Assembly: GCF_003111665.1 (NCBI RefSeq)
Contig: NZ_CP022188.1
Location: 806,001-870,000, forward strand
Direction of reading: 5' to 3'
Source: Parazoarcus communis
GTDB lineage: Bacteria > Pseudomonadota > Gammaproteobacteria > Burkholderiales > Rhodocyclaceae
DNA: 64,000 bases
The first letter of the stretch is position 1; every line of letters begins with the position of its first letter. The position numbers and the translations under genes were made by a program. Shown piece by piece: positions 1-9,496 of this stretch. The notes under the pieces were generated by a model. It made no database searches, was not told where the DNA came from, and saw nothing but the letters and a program-made list of their open reading frames with translations.

Positions 1-734
1 AGCCAGAACTGGAGAAGACGGTCGACGCCCTTGCTGGTGAGGGTCGCCCCTGCCAGCGCGTCAACCTGATGACCGGCGGCCGGACTGGCCGGATCCACAC
101 CACCCTTGACGATCTCGATCACCGGCTTGCCGGCGTCGTCGAACAGGGTCTTGCCCGGCCACAGCGCCTTCCACTTGGGATTGTCGACCTCGCCACCCAG
201 GCCCGGTGTCTCGGCATGCTGATAGAAGCCGAACCCGACCACGGTATTGAGATCAGCCTTCACAGCCATGAAGCCGTGCAGCGTTGACCACAGGCCATAG
301 CCGCGCACCGGCAGAATCAGGGACTCGAGCTTGCCGTCCTGCTCCACCATGTACACCGTGGTGTAACGCTCGCGGCGCTTGATCAGGGCAAGGTCATCTT
401 CACCGGGCAGCGCATCCGAGAGTTTCGGGTCGCGCGCAGCCTTCAGCGGGTCGAAGTTGTCCGGATTGAACTCGGTGGAATACTCACCGGTTTCCAGATC
501 CACCAGCTTCGAGCTGATGCGACTGGAGAACAGCTCCTTGACTTCGCGCCCGGACAGGTCCGCATCGCCCAGCCCGGCAATTGCCAGAATGCTGCGCTGC
601 TTGTCGAGCTGACGGTTCTCTATCTGCACCGGCTTGAGCGATACCGCCGCGCCGGCGACGAACACCGAGCTCACCAGACTGACCGCCAGCGCCACGAACA
701 GCGTGCGGCTTGTCGATTCTTTCTTACTGGACAT
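1..734 (-). CDS. nqrC: Na+-translocating NADH:quinone reductase subunit C (3' end beyond window)
   Basis: Subunit C of the Na+-pumping NADH:quinone oxidoreductase, a membrane flavoprotein carrying a covalently bound FMN. About 244 residues are visible; the family is usually a little longer, so only the last residues lie off the left edge. The protein begins [13 protein letters not shown], followed by one hydrophobic segment (about residues 10-28) that anchors it. Near residue 233 it has AGATLTS, matching the family's (S)GATxT FMN-threonine motif. The ATG at 734 overlaps the end of nqrB by 11 bp, so translation is probably coupled. Subunits D, E and F are expected further left. Identification rests on the FMN motif, the membrane anchor and the A-B-C gene order. 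Confidence 0.95.
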   Translation of the reverse strand, partial: MSSKKESTSRTLFVALAVSLVSSVFVAGAAVSLKPVQIENRQLDKQRSILAIAGLGDADLSGREVKELFSSRISSKLVDLETGEYSTEFNPDNFDPLKAARDPKLSDALPGEDDLALIKRRERYTTVYMVEQDGKLESLILPVRGYGLWSTLHGFMAVKADLNTVVGFGFYQHAETPGLGGEVDNPKWKALWPGKTLFDDAGKPVIEIVKGGVDPASPAAGHQVDALAGATLTSKGVDRLLQFW

Positions 735-1938
735 TGCGCGCCAACCTCCGCTTGATATTGGCCGAGACCACGAAGTGGTCGATCAGCGGGGCACACAGGT
801 TGGCGAACAGAATCGCCAGCATGATGCCCTCGGGGAAGGCCGGGTTCACCACCCGGATGAGCACGGTCATGATTCCGATGAAGGCACCGAAAATCCACTT
901 CCCGGTGTTGGTCATCGACGCCGACACCGGGTCGGTCGCCATGAAGATCATGCCGAAAGCGAAGCCACCAACCACCAGATGCCAGTACCACGGCAATCCG
1001 AACATCGGGTTGCTTGCGGAGCCGATGCCGTTGAACAGCAGGCTCATGCCGATCATGCCGATCATCACGCCGGCAACGATGCGCCACGACGCAATCTTCA
1101 TGATCAGCAGCACCGCGCCGCCAATGAGGATCGCCAGGGTGCTGGTTTCGCCTACCGAACCATGGATCAGCCCGAGGAAGGCGTCCATCCAGGTAATGCC
1201 GCCGGCCACGATCTGGTCCAGCCCGCCTGCAGCGCCGAGCGACAGCGGGGTCGCGCCGGTGTAGCCATCGACGGCCGTCCATACCGCATCGCCGGACAGC
1301 TGTGCCGGGTAGGCAAAGTACAGGAAGGCACGGCCGGTCAGCGCGGGGTTGAGGAAGTTCTTGCCCGTACCGCCGAACACTTCCTTGCCGATCACGACGC
1401 CGAAGCTGATGCCGAGCGCAACCTGCCACAGCGGCACGGTCGGCGGGCAAATCAGGGCGAACAGCACCGAGGTGACGAAGAAGCCTTCGTTCACCTCATG
1501 GCGGCGGATCGAAGCAAACAGCACTTCCCAGAAACCGCCGACAACGAAGGTCACCAGGTAGATGGGCAGGAAGTACGCTGCGCCATGCACCATGTTGTCC
1601 CATACGCTGCCCGGGTCAAAACTGGCAAAAACGGCGATCAGCGCCATCCGCCAGCCGTCCTGAGCTGCGAGCAGGTCAGGGTTGGCGGCGTAGATGGTAT
1701 TGGCCTGGAAGCCGATATTCCACATGCCGAAAAACAGCGCCGGAAAGGTGCACATCCACACCGTGATCATCATGCGCTTGAGGTCAAGACCGTCGCGCAC
1801 GTGAGCGGTGGTGCGGGTGACGCTGGAAGGGCGATAGAGTGCGGTATCGACCGCCTCGTAAAGGGCATACCACTTCTCGTGCTTGCCACCCTTTTCGAAG
1901 TGGTGCTCGATACTGTCGAGATATGAACGCAGACCCAT
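724..1938 (-). CDS. nqrB: Na+-translocating NADH:quinone reductase subunit B
   Basis: Integral membrane subunit B, 404 residues, the usual family length. It contributes to the Na+ path and quinone site of the NQR complex and carries a covalent FMN in characterised members. The sequence shows an N-terminal cytosolic stretch, then many hydrophobic segments from about residue 55 onward. GSVGETST (about 260-267) fits the FMN-threonine region. Other typical blocks are [19 protein letters not shown] and [18 protein letters not shown]. The ATG at 1938 lies 2 bp beyond the nqrA stop, and the 3' end overlaps nqrC, so nqrA-B-C form one operon. Confidence 0.97.
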   Translation of the reverse strand: MGLRSYLDSIEHHFEKGGKHEKWYALYEAVDTALYRPSSVTRTTAHVRDGLDLKRMMITVWMCTFPALFFGMWNIGFQANTIYAANPDLLAAQDGWRMALIAVFASFDPGSVWDNMVHGAAYFLPIYLVTFVVGGFWEVLFASIRRHEVNEGFFVTSVLFALICPPTVPLWQVALGISFGVVIGKEVFGGTGKNFLNPALTGRAFLYFAYPAQLSGDAVWTAVDGYTGATPLSLGAAGGLDQIVAGGITWMDAFLGLIHGSVGETSTLAILIGGAVLLIMKIASWRIVAGVMIGMIGMSLLFNGIGSASNPMFGLPWYWHLVVGGFAFGMIFMATDPVSASMTNTGKWIFGAFIGIMTVLIRVVNPAFPEGIMLAILFANLCAPLIDHFVVSANIKRRLARNVQ

Positions 1939-1940
1939 GT

Positions 1941-3293
<1,353 letters not shown>

Positions 3294-3328
3294 TCACTCA
3301 TGAGAATGGTGGAGTCCTGCACGCCGTA

Positions 3329-3347
3329 GAGCCGGGTTTTCCGGCTC
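3329..3347 (-). promoter_or_regulatory. hairpin in nqr leader
   Basis: GAGCCGG-GTTTT-CCGGCTC gives a 7-bp stem with a 5-nt loop, about 50 nt upstream of the nqrA start and downstream of the proposed promoter. It would be in the 5' leader of the nqr mRNA. No T-run follows in the minus direction, so a leader structure is more likely than a terminator. Confidence 0.35.
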
Positions 3348-3380
3348 ACGGGCAATGACCCCGCGTAAACAAACCCCCGA

Positions 3381-3409
3381 ATTATAAGAGATTGTTACCC
3401 GCCAATCAC
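3381..3409 (-). promoter_or_regulatory. possible sigma70 promoter of nqr operon
   Basis: Read on the minus strand, a perfect -10 hexamer TATAAT lies at 3386-3381. The hexamer 17 bp upstream (3409-3404) is GTGATT, a poor -35. The surrounding 80 bp is clearly AT-richer than the neighbouring genes, as expected for a promoter region. It would give a leader of roughly 100 nt for nqrA. Confidence 0.4.
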
Positions 3410-3466
3410 TTAGGATGATCCGATATAAGACACATTTCTTCAATATAAGCTTTCGTTGAAATGCGA

Positions 3467-3497
3467 ATCGGGCAGTCCGAGGCCGGAACTGCCCGAT
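3467..3497 (-). terminator. hairpin downstream of thiolase gene
   Basis: ATCGGGCAGT (3467-3476) pairs perfectly with ACTGCCCGAT (3488-3497), with an 11-nt loop. It lies about 45 bp downstream of the thiolase stop. The minus-strand sequence after it is only moderately T-rich, so termination may be partial. Confidence 0.45.
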
Positions 3498-3541
3498 CCA
3501 TCAAGGGTTTGCCGCATCGGATGCGATGCGCGCCCTGACGG

Positions 3542-4741
3542 CTACATTCGTTCGAATACGCCCGCCGCCCCCATGCCGGTTCCGATACACATGCTGATCA
3601 TGCCGAGGTGCAATGCCGGGTCGCGCTGCATCGCCGCCATCAGGGTCGCGGTGCGGATGGCGCCGGTCGCGCCGAGCGGGTGGCCAAGCGCAATCGCGCC
3701 GCCAAGCGGATTGACCTTTTCCGGATCGAGCCCGAGCTGACGCGTCACCGCCAGGGCCTGAGCGGCAAAGGCTTCGTTGAGCTCGATCCAGCCCACGCTG
3801 TCCTGTGTCACGCCGGCCATTTTCAGCGCACGCGGGATGGCCTCGACCGGGCCGATACCCATCACCTGCGGCGGCACCCCGGCCACCGCGTAGCTGCGAA
3901 ACCGTGCAATCGGGGTCGCGTTGAAGCGTTTCAGTGCCGCTTCGCTCATCAGCAGGACCGCGCCAGCCCCGTCCGACATCTGCGAACTGTTGCCCGCGGT
4001 CACGGAACCGCGCGCGGCAAACACCGGCCTCAGTTTGGCAAGGCGCTCCATCGCGGCATCGGCTCGCGGCCCTTCGTCGTTCTCGAGCACCCGCTCGGCG
4101 ATGCGCACGCTGCCCCCTTCGCCGGGCAGGTAGGACTGCACCGCATAGGGGGCGATCTCGGCAGCAAAGTGCCCGGCCGCGATCGCAGCGCAGGCACGAC
4201 GGTGCGACTCAACCGCAAAGGCGTCCTGATCCTCGCGGCTGACCTTCCACTGCTCGGCCACTTTCTCCGCGGTCAGCCCCATGCCGTAGGCGATGCCGAT
4301 ATTCTCGGCCTTGCTGAAGATTTCCGGGTTGAGACTGACCTTGTTGCCCATGATCTGCGGCATCGCGCTCATGCTCTCGGTGCCGGCGGCGATCATCACA
4401 TCGGCTTCGCCAAGGCGGATGCGGTTGGCGGCATCGGCCACCGCCTGCAGGCCTGAAGCGCAGAAGCGGTTAATGGTGATGCCCGGCACCGTGTCCGGAA
4501 GCCCTGCGAGCAGCAGTCCGATACGCGACACGTTCATGCCCTGCTCGGCTTCCGGCATGGCACAGCCGGTGATCACGTCGCCGATCTCGGCCGGGTCCAG
4601 CCCAGGCACCTTGGCGACGACCTCGCGCAGCACCTTGGCCAGCATGTCGTCCGGGCGGACATGACGGAAAGCACCGTTGCGTCGCGCCACAGGGGTACGC
4701 ACGGCGGCGACGATGTAGGCATCCTGAATCTGTTTGTTCAT
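3542..4741 (-). CDS. fadA: acetyl-CoA C-acyltransferase (thiolase, FadA type)
   Basis: Thiolase of 399 residues that cleaves 3-ketoacyl-CoA with CoA at the end of each beta-oxidation cycle. The nucleophile motif NRFCASGLQAV puts the active cysteine at about residue 94. The GHPLGATGA histidine motif (about 353) and CIGTGMGAA with the second cysteine (about 385) are intact. The ATG at 4741 has a GGAGAC ribosome-binding site. Upstream is a 495-bp repeat-bearing gap, then the FadN-type bifunctional gene on the same strand. Together they could form a complete hydratase/dehydrogenase/thiolase set. A biosynthetic acetyl-CoA acetyltransferase is possible, but the context favours degradation. Confidence 0.9.
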   Translation of the reverse strand: MNKQIQDAYIVAAVRTPVARRNGAFRHVRPDDMLAKVLREVVAKVPGLDPAEIGDVITGCAMPEAEQGMNVSRIGLLLAGLPDTVPGITINRFCASGLQAVADAANRIRLGEADVMIAAGTESMSAMPQIMGNKVSLNPEIFSKAENIGIAYGMGLTAEKVAEQWKVSREDQDAFAVESHRRACAAIAAGHFAAEIAPYAVQSYLPGEGGSVRIAERVLENDEGPRADAAMERLAKLRPVFAARGSVTAGNSSQMSDGAGAVLLMSEAALKRFNATPIARFRSYAVAGVPPQVMGIGPVEAIPRALKMAGVTQDSVGWIELNEAFAAQALAVTRQLGLDPEKVNPLGGAIALGHPLGATGAIRTATLMAAMQRDPALHLGMISMCIGTGMGAAGVFERM

Positions 4742-4829
4742 ATGCTCTGTCTCCAGAAGATCTGCTTGTCAGCGTCTTTTCTACACATTTCAGGTTGTCG
4801 TGGAGAGTTGTGCCGGTTCTCCGCGCCGA

Positions 4830-4909
4830 GGGTGAGTATTTGTTCTGCAGGCTGCGGAACTCGCCCTTCGGGCTCGGACAGTCCTCGCCCGCGCCACAAA
4901 CACTCACCC
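4830..4909 (+). repeat. structured repeat, copy 1 (conserved core in copy-specific palindrome arms)
   Basis: The 39-bp core at 4852-4890 recurs in inverted orientation at 5125-5163 with one mismatch. The core is enclosed by arms GGGTGAGTATTTGT (4830-4843) and ACAAACACTCACCC (4896-4909), which pair at 13 of 14 positions. The core contains GCCC-TTC-GGGC, a small hairpin. The arms do not match those of copy 2. The gap 4742-5236 holds no credible gene; it contains this element, copy 2 and unremarkable sequence between. Confidence 0.8.
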
Positions 4910-5108
4910 CCGACACGGCGCATCACGGTTGCTCAAGGCAGGTAGAAGCAAAGGCACAAAACACTCGCTGCTGGAGGGAACCTCAGAGCCACAGCCCTTC
5001 TCCCGAAGCACGCCTCGGCACGACCGGAGGCGCCACCTCGCTGAGCCTCAGTACATGCCCCCCCGCCTTTCCCTCAAAACACGAACCCAACCAACCGCAG
5101 TGGGGTGT

Positions 5109-5182
5109 CGGTCATTTGAGCAAGGGGCGAGGACTGTCCGAGCCCGCAGGGCGAGTTCCGCAGCCCCTTGAGCAAATGACCG
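5109..5182 (-). repeat. structured repeat, copy 2 (inverted relative to copy 1)
   Basis: The core at 5125-5163 is the reverse complement of 4852-4890 with one substitution (loop TTC becomes TGC, stem GCCC/GGGC kept). It is flanked by CGGTCATTTGAGCAAGGGG (5109-5127) and CCCCTTGAGCAAATGACCG (5164-5182), complementary except for two central mismatches. The whole 74 bp can fold into one long hairpin with the conserved core at its tip. Confidence 0.8.
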
Positions 5183-5236
5183 ATGCCCCGCGCAGCGCCC
5201 CCGAACCCCAACGCCCGGAAATCCAACCCAACAACC

Positions 5237-7618
5237 TCAATTCCGCAACGGCTTCCCCGTCTCCAGCATGTACTGAATCCGCTTCTGCGTTTTCTCGGTC
5301 TTCAGCAACTCGACAAACTGCGCGCGCTCGACGTCGAGAATCCACTGCTCGCTCACCCGTGCATTGGTATCCACCTCCCCACCGCACAGTGCCGTCGCAG
5401 CCGCCTTCGCCACCTTGTAGTCATGCTCCGAGATGAAGCCCCCCTCGGCCATGTTCACCAGCATCAGCTCGCAGGTCGCAATACCGTTGCGGCCTGCCAC
5501 CTTCACCGCAGAACCCGGCAAGGACGACCGCCAGCCCGCCTCTGCCATCGCCCGCGCACGCCGGATCGCCACGTAAAGCAGTTCGTGGGCGTTGAACACG
5601 ATGTCGTCAGCTGCGCGACCGAAGCCCAGCTGCACCGCCTCGATGCCGCTCTTGGCCACCGTCGCCATGGCAATGGTCTGGAACGCATTCTGGATGTAGG
5701 AAAACACGTCGCCGCCCGCCGCCCGCTGCGCCATCACATGCGCCTGCAGCGCAAACTCCTTGCTGCCGCCGCCGGCCGGAATCAGCCCCACGCCCGCCTC
5801 GACCAGGCCGACATAGCTCTCCAGCGCCAGCACCCGGTGGGCAGCATGCATCACGAACTCGCAACCGCCGCCCAGCGCCATGCCCTGCACCGCAGCCACG
5901 ACCGGCACCTGAGCGTGCTTGATCGCCATCGAAGTGCGCTGAAACTTCGCCACCACCTGCTCCAGCATGTCGAACTGTCCCGCGCGGCAGGCCTCGCCGA
6001 CCTGCTGCAGGTTGGCCCCCACCGCGAACGGCGCATCGTTCCACAGCACCAGACCGTCGAGATCGGCCTCCGCACGGCCGATCGCCTCCAGCATGCCGTC
6101 CAGCACCTCGTCGCCGATCGCATGCTTCTTCGATGTCAGCGACACGATGCCGATGCGCCCGTCCTGATCCGGACGCCGCCACAGCCGCAAGCCCGCGTTC
6201 TCCCACAGGGTCTCTCCCCTGTCGTCGGGCGCCTCGCCCAGCACACGGTCGGGGTAGAGCTGACGCTGGTACACCCCGAGCGTCGAACGCGGCTTGAGCG
6301 CCGACGCTTCGGCACTGAACGAGCCCTCCGCCGCATGCACACCCTCGCGCTCGAACACCCACGCAGGCAGGGGCGCGTCCGACATCGCCCGGCCGTGCTC
6401 GATGTCCTCCTTCACCATCGTGGCAATATCGGCCCATCCAGCGGCCTGCCAGGTTTCGAATGGCCCCTGGGCCCAGCCGAAACCCCAGCGCATGGCCAGA
6501 TCGACATCGTGTGCGTTGTCAGCAATGGCGCCCAGATGTGCCGCGCAGTAGTGAAACACATCACGGAATATCGACCACAGGAACTGCGCCTGCGGGTGGG
6601 GGTGTGCGGCCAGACGGGCAAACTTCTCGGCCGGATTCCTGAGGCTGAGGATGTCGTCCACATCGGGGAACATCTCCGCCCCGCTCTCGCGATAGTCCTG
6701 ATGGGCCAGATCGAGCACCATGATCTTCCGCCCTTCCTTGCGGTAGACCCCGGCGCGTGTCTTCTGCCCCAACGCACCCTTGGCAATCAAGGCCTGCAGC
6801 CAGTCCGGCGTCCGGAAGTGGACATGCCAGGGATCGTCCGGCAGCGTCGCCTGCATGGTGCCGACCACATGCGCCAGCGTATCCAGCCCGACCACGTCAG
6901 CGGTACGGAAGGTCGCGCTCTTGGGGCGGCCAATGCGCGGGCCGGTGAGCAGATCGACCTCGTCGAAGGTCAGACCAAGCCTGGCCGTGTGGTGCATCAC
7001 CGCCAGAATCGAAAACACGCCAATCCGGTTGGCGACGAAGTTCGGGGTGTCCCTGGCGCGGACAATGCTCTTGCCCAGCCGGGACGTCAGCCACGTTTCG
7101 AGATTGTCCAGCGTCGCCGGATCGGTATCGGCGGTGGCGATCAGTTCCACCAGCGGCATGTACCGTGGCGGATTGAAAAAATGGATGCCGCAGAAACGGC
7201 TGCGCTGCGCATCCGGCATGCCCGCGGCCAGCGCGTTGATGGGCAGACCGGACGTGTTCGATGCAAACACCGCGCCGGCTTTCAGGTGCGGTGCGACCTT
7301 CGCATACAGGTCGAGCTTCCACTCCATCTTCTCGGCAATCGCCTCGATCACCAGATCGCACTCGCCAAGGCGGGCGAGATCGCTGCCGTAGTTGGCCGCT
7401 TCGATATGCTGTGCCCGATCCTTTGCCGCCAGCGGGGCGGGATCGAGCTTCTTCAGGCCTGCCAGCGCCTTGTTGATGACCGCATTGGCATCGCCTTCCT
7501 TTGCAGCCAGATCAAACAGAATCACCGGCACATCGGCATTGGCGCAGTGGGCCGCAATCTGCGCCCCCATCACGCCGGCACCCAGCACGGCGACCTTGCG
7601 GATGATGAATTTGCTCAC
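5237..7618 (-). CDS. fadN: 3-hydroxyacyl-CoA dehydrogenase / enoyl-CoA hydratase, FadN-type domain order
   Basis: Bifunctional beta-oxidation enzyme of 793 residues. The dehydrogenase half is N-terminal: NAD motif VLGAGVMGAQIAAH (11-24), SNTSGLPI (120-127) and GIHFFNPPRYMPLVE (144-158). The enoyl-CoA hydratase half is C-terminal, with oxyanion region GMALGGGCEFVMHA (579-592) and VEAGVGLIPAGGG (606-618). This order is the reverse of FadB/FadJ and matches FadN/YusL-like proteins of about 790 residues. The start is GTG at 7618, preceded by GGGGAGA. It lies between fadL and a thiolase gene on the same strand. The substrate chain length cannot be read from sequence. Confidence 0.9.
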   Translation of the reverse strand: MSKFIIRKVAVLGAGVMGAQIAAHCANADVPVILFDLAAKEGDANAVINKALAGLKKLDPAPLAAKDRAQHIEAANYGSDLARLGECDLVIEAIAEKMEWKLDLYAKVAPHLKAGAVFASNTSGLPINALAAGMPDAQRSRFCGIHFFNPPRYMPLVELIATADTDPATLDNLETWLTSRLGKSIVRARDTPNFVANRIGVFSILAVMHHTARLGLTFDEVDLLTGPRIGRPKSATFRTADVVGLDTLAHVVGTMQATLPDDPWHVHFRTPDWLQALIAKGALGQKTRAGVYRKEGRKIMVLDLAHQDYRESGAEMFPDVDDILSLRNPAEKFARLAAHPHPQAQFLWSIFRDVFHYCAAHLGAIADNAHDVDLAMRWGFGWAQGPFETWQAAGWADIATMVKEDIEHGRAMSDAPLPAWVFEREGVHAAEGSFSAEASALKPRSTLGVYQRQLYPDRVLGEAPDDRGETLWENAGLRLWRRPDQDGRIGIVSLTSKKHAIGDEVLDGMLEAIGRAEADLDGLVLWNDAPFAVGANLQQVGEACRAGQFDMLEQVVAKFQRTSMAIKHAQVPVVAAVQGMALGGGCEFVMHAAHRVLALESYVGLVEAGVGLIPAGGGSKEFALQAHVMAQRAAGGDVFSYIQNAFQTIAMATVAKSGIEAVQLGFGRAADDIVFNAHELLYVAIRRARAMAEAGWRSSLPGSAVKVAGRNGIATCELMLVNMAEGGFISEHDYKVAKAAATALCGGEVDTNARVSEQWILDVERAQFVELLKTEKTQKRIQYMLETGKPLRN

Positions 7619-7692
7619 GCGTGTCTCCCCAGATTTCCTTGCAGCACCCGGCTAGCCGGTACACATGACTTGAACCCGGCTTCCGGGCAAAC

Positions 7693-7724
7693 GCAGGCTT
7701 CGCCCGCGCGCCCGAAGAGCCTGC
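7693..7724 (-). terminator. hairpin just downstream of fadL
   Basis: GCAGGCTTCG (7693-7702) pairs with CGAAG-AGCCTGC (7713-7724) apart from a 2-nt bulge, ending a few bases beyond the fadL stop. A second short hairpin CCCGG-CTT-CCGGG lies just beyond. No strong T-run is present, so it may stabilise the mRNA or act as a weak terminator. Confidence 0.35.
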
Positions 7725-7730
7725 CTTGCT

Positions 7731-9005
7731 TCAGAACGCCAGCGAGTACTGGGCGCCCAGGATCCACACGCTGGAGTCGTACTCACCCGTGACGCGGCCA
7801 CGACCGGCTGCGGCCTGATCGTTGTCAATCTTGGTCTTGGGCACGTAGAGATACGCAGCAGCAAGGTCCAGCCTCGATGCCTTGGACATCTTCCACTGAG
7901 CACCGACGGTAAACCACGTCCGGTCGTTGTCAGGCAGCGAAACCAGACGACGCTCCTTGTCCTTCACCGGCGTCTGGTCGTAGGCAAGACCGAATTTCAG
8001 TTTCCAGGCATCGTTCATCTGGTAGTTGGCGCCAACAGCCACCCGCCAGGTGTCCTTGAACTCGGTGTCGAGCGTTTGCACGGTCGCCCCTGAAAGGGCG
8101 CCCGAGGTGCGAACGATGTCCACCTCCTTGATCGAACTCCAGCCCGTGAAGGAGACGTCGCCAAGCAGTTCCCAGCGGCTGTCCAGTTTGTGAGTCGCGC
8201 TCAGGATGAAGGTGTCCGGCAATTCGACATCAGCCTCTGCCTTGCCGGTTGTCAATGCTGCACTGGCGCCGGCAGCAAGACCCTTGACCTTCAGATCCCC
8301 TTCGAGCTTGTGCTTGATGGACGAACGGTAGGAAAGCCCGACTTTCGTGGCATCCGACACGTTGAACAGCGCACCGACGTTCCAGCCCCATGCATCGGAG
8401 CTCGCATCCAGCGTCGCGTAGGTCTGCGTGAGCGCAGGCGACACGACCGCTGCCGCGCGCAGATACTCGGCCTCCATCCGTTGCCAGCTCACGCCGGCAC
8501 CAATGGAGACCTTGTCATTCACCCGGTACGCAATCGACGGATTGATGTTGTAGGTCTTGATGTCGAACTTGATCGAGTGCGCAGCGCCTACCCAATCATC
8601 GTCGTACTCGGTCACCAGTCCGAACGGCGCACCCATGCCCACGCCGACGTACAGATCCTTGTTCAGGGCCCACGACAGGTAGCCGTTTGGCAGCGCTGCC
8701 CAGTCGCCCGCATCGGATGTATCACCGGTCAGAAAGCCGCTCGACGACCCTTTGTCCTTGAACTTGAAACTGGGTCTGACTGCCGCCAGACCGACTGAGA
8801 GCTCCCGCTCCTGCAGCTGCGTCATGCCAGCGGGATTGAAGTAGATCGTACTTGCATCTTCGGCCACTGCGGCTGATCCAGCATATGCATTGCCAAGGCC
8901 GCTCGCGTTCTGTTCAAGCAACTGGAACCCTGCGGCAGATACCGCACCCGATGCCAGCGAAAACGTCCCAAGGGACAACAGCAACGCAATTCTGTTTTTT
9001 CTCAT
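7731..9005 (-). CDS. fadL: outer-membrane long-chain fatty acid transporter (FadL/OmpP1/TodX family)
   Basis: Beta-barrel channel for hydrophobic substrates across the outer membrane, 424 residues. It has a clear signal peptide (MRKNRIALLLSLGTFSLASG..., cleavage near AVSA-AGFQ). The typical FadL N terminus follows: FQLLEQNASGLGNAYAGSAA, with the plug motif FNPAGM. The protein ends YSLAF with the C-terminal phenylalanine expected of barrel proteins. The ATG at 9005 has a strong GGAGGAGA site. Its place between two beta-oxidation operons supports fatty-acid import. TodX-like aromatic hydrocarbon uptake cannot be excluded, as both belong to this family. Confidence 0.92.
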   Translation of the reverse strand: MRKNRIALLLSLGTFSLASGAVSAAGFQLLEQNASGLGNAYAGSAAVAEDASTIYFNPAGMTQLQERELSVGLAAVRPSFKFKDKGSSSGFLTGDTSDAGDWAALPNGYLSWALNKDLYVGVGMGAPFGLVTEYDDDWVGAAHSIKFDIKTYNINPSIAYRVNDKVSIGAGVSWQRMEAEYLRAAAVVSPALTQTYATLDASSDAWGWNVGALFNVSDATKVGLSYRSSIKHKLEGDLKVKGLAAGASAALTTGKAEADVELPDTFILSATHKLDSRWELLGDVSFTGWSSIKEVDIVRTSGALSGATVQTLDTEFKDTWRVAVGANYQMNDAWKLKFGLAYDQTPVKDKERRLVSLPDNDRTWFTVGAQWKMSKASRLDLAAAYLYVPKTKIDNDQAAAGRGRVTGEYDSSVWILGAQYSLAF

Positions 9006-9091
9006 GAGTGTCTCCTCCAGTCATGTACGACGACTTATATATGCCTTTGCACTTCCACCCTCGCGTCGGCTGCGCGAAGGCCACTTCAAAC

Positions 9092-9496
9092 TCACTCGGC
9101 CGGCATCGGCCGCTTCCTGCCCTTGTCGTCCAGTGCGACATAGGTCAGCCGCGCTTCGGTCACCTTCACGACCACCGGATTCTCCGGATCCCGCTCGGCA
9201 AACACCTCGACATCAATGGTCACCGAGGTCCGCCCCGTCGACACCACCTCGGCGTAGAAACTGACCAGATCGCCCACTGATACCGGCTGTTTGAAGATGA
9301 AGGAGTTCACCGCCACGGTGGCCACCCGCGACTTGGCGCGACGGCGGGCGGGAATGGCACCAGCAATGTCGACCATGGCCATGATCCAGCCCCCGAACAC
9401 GTCACCGGCGGGGTTGAGGTCGGCAGGCATGGGCATGACGCGCAAAGCAGGCTGGCGGCCATCGGGCAAGGCGGTATAGATGTCGCTGGAACTCAT
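9092..9496 (-). CDS. acyl-CoA thioesterase, hotdog fold (YciA-like)
   Basis: Small hotdog-fold thioesterase of 134 residues. NPAGDVFGGWIMAMVDIAG (28-46) carries the conserved Asn and Asp of YciA/BFIT-type acyl-CoA thioesterases. AVNSFIFKQPVSVGDLVSFYAEVV is the usual central strand and loop. It would hydrolyse acyl-CoA to free acid and CoA, relieving CoA trapping. The ATG overlaps the stop of the fadJ-like gene as ATGA, so it is the coupled last gene of the tetR-fadE operon. The specific acyl substrate is not predictable. Confidence 0.88.
   Translation of the reverse strand: MSSSDIYTALPDGRQPALRVMPMPADLNPAGDVFGGWIMAMVDIAGAIPARRRAKSRVATVAVNSFIFKQPVSVGDLVSFYAEVVSTGRTSVTIDVEVFAERDPENPVVVKVTEARLTYVALDDKGRKRPMPAE

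Noticed and set aside
634..1926. 430-codon plus-strand frame over nqrB
   Set aside because: Shadow of the NqrB reading frame; no family pattern.
4738..4926. Short frames across the repeat element (Cys/Ser/Pro-rich peptides)
   Set aside because: They are translations of the structured repeat, have no start signals, and match on both strands equally.
5183..7792. 869-codon plus-strand frame across the FadN-type gene
   Set aside because: Translation is Arg/His-rich without domains, and it runs through the repeat element; a shadow of the minus-strand enzyme.
9061..9077. TCGCG/CGCGA hairpin upstream of fadL
   Set aside because: Only 5 bp in GC-rich sequence; expected by chance.
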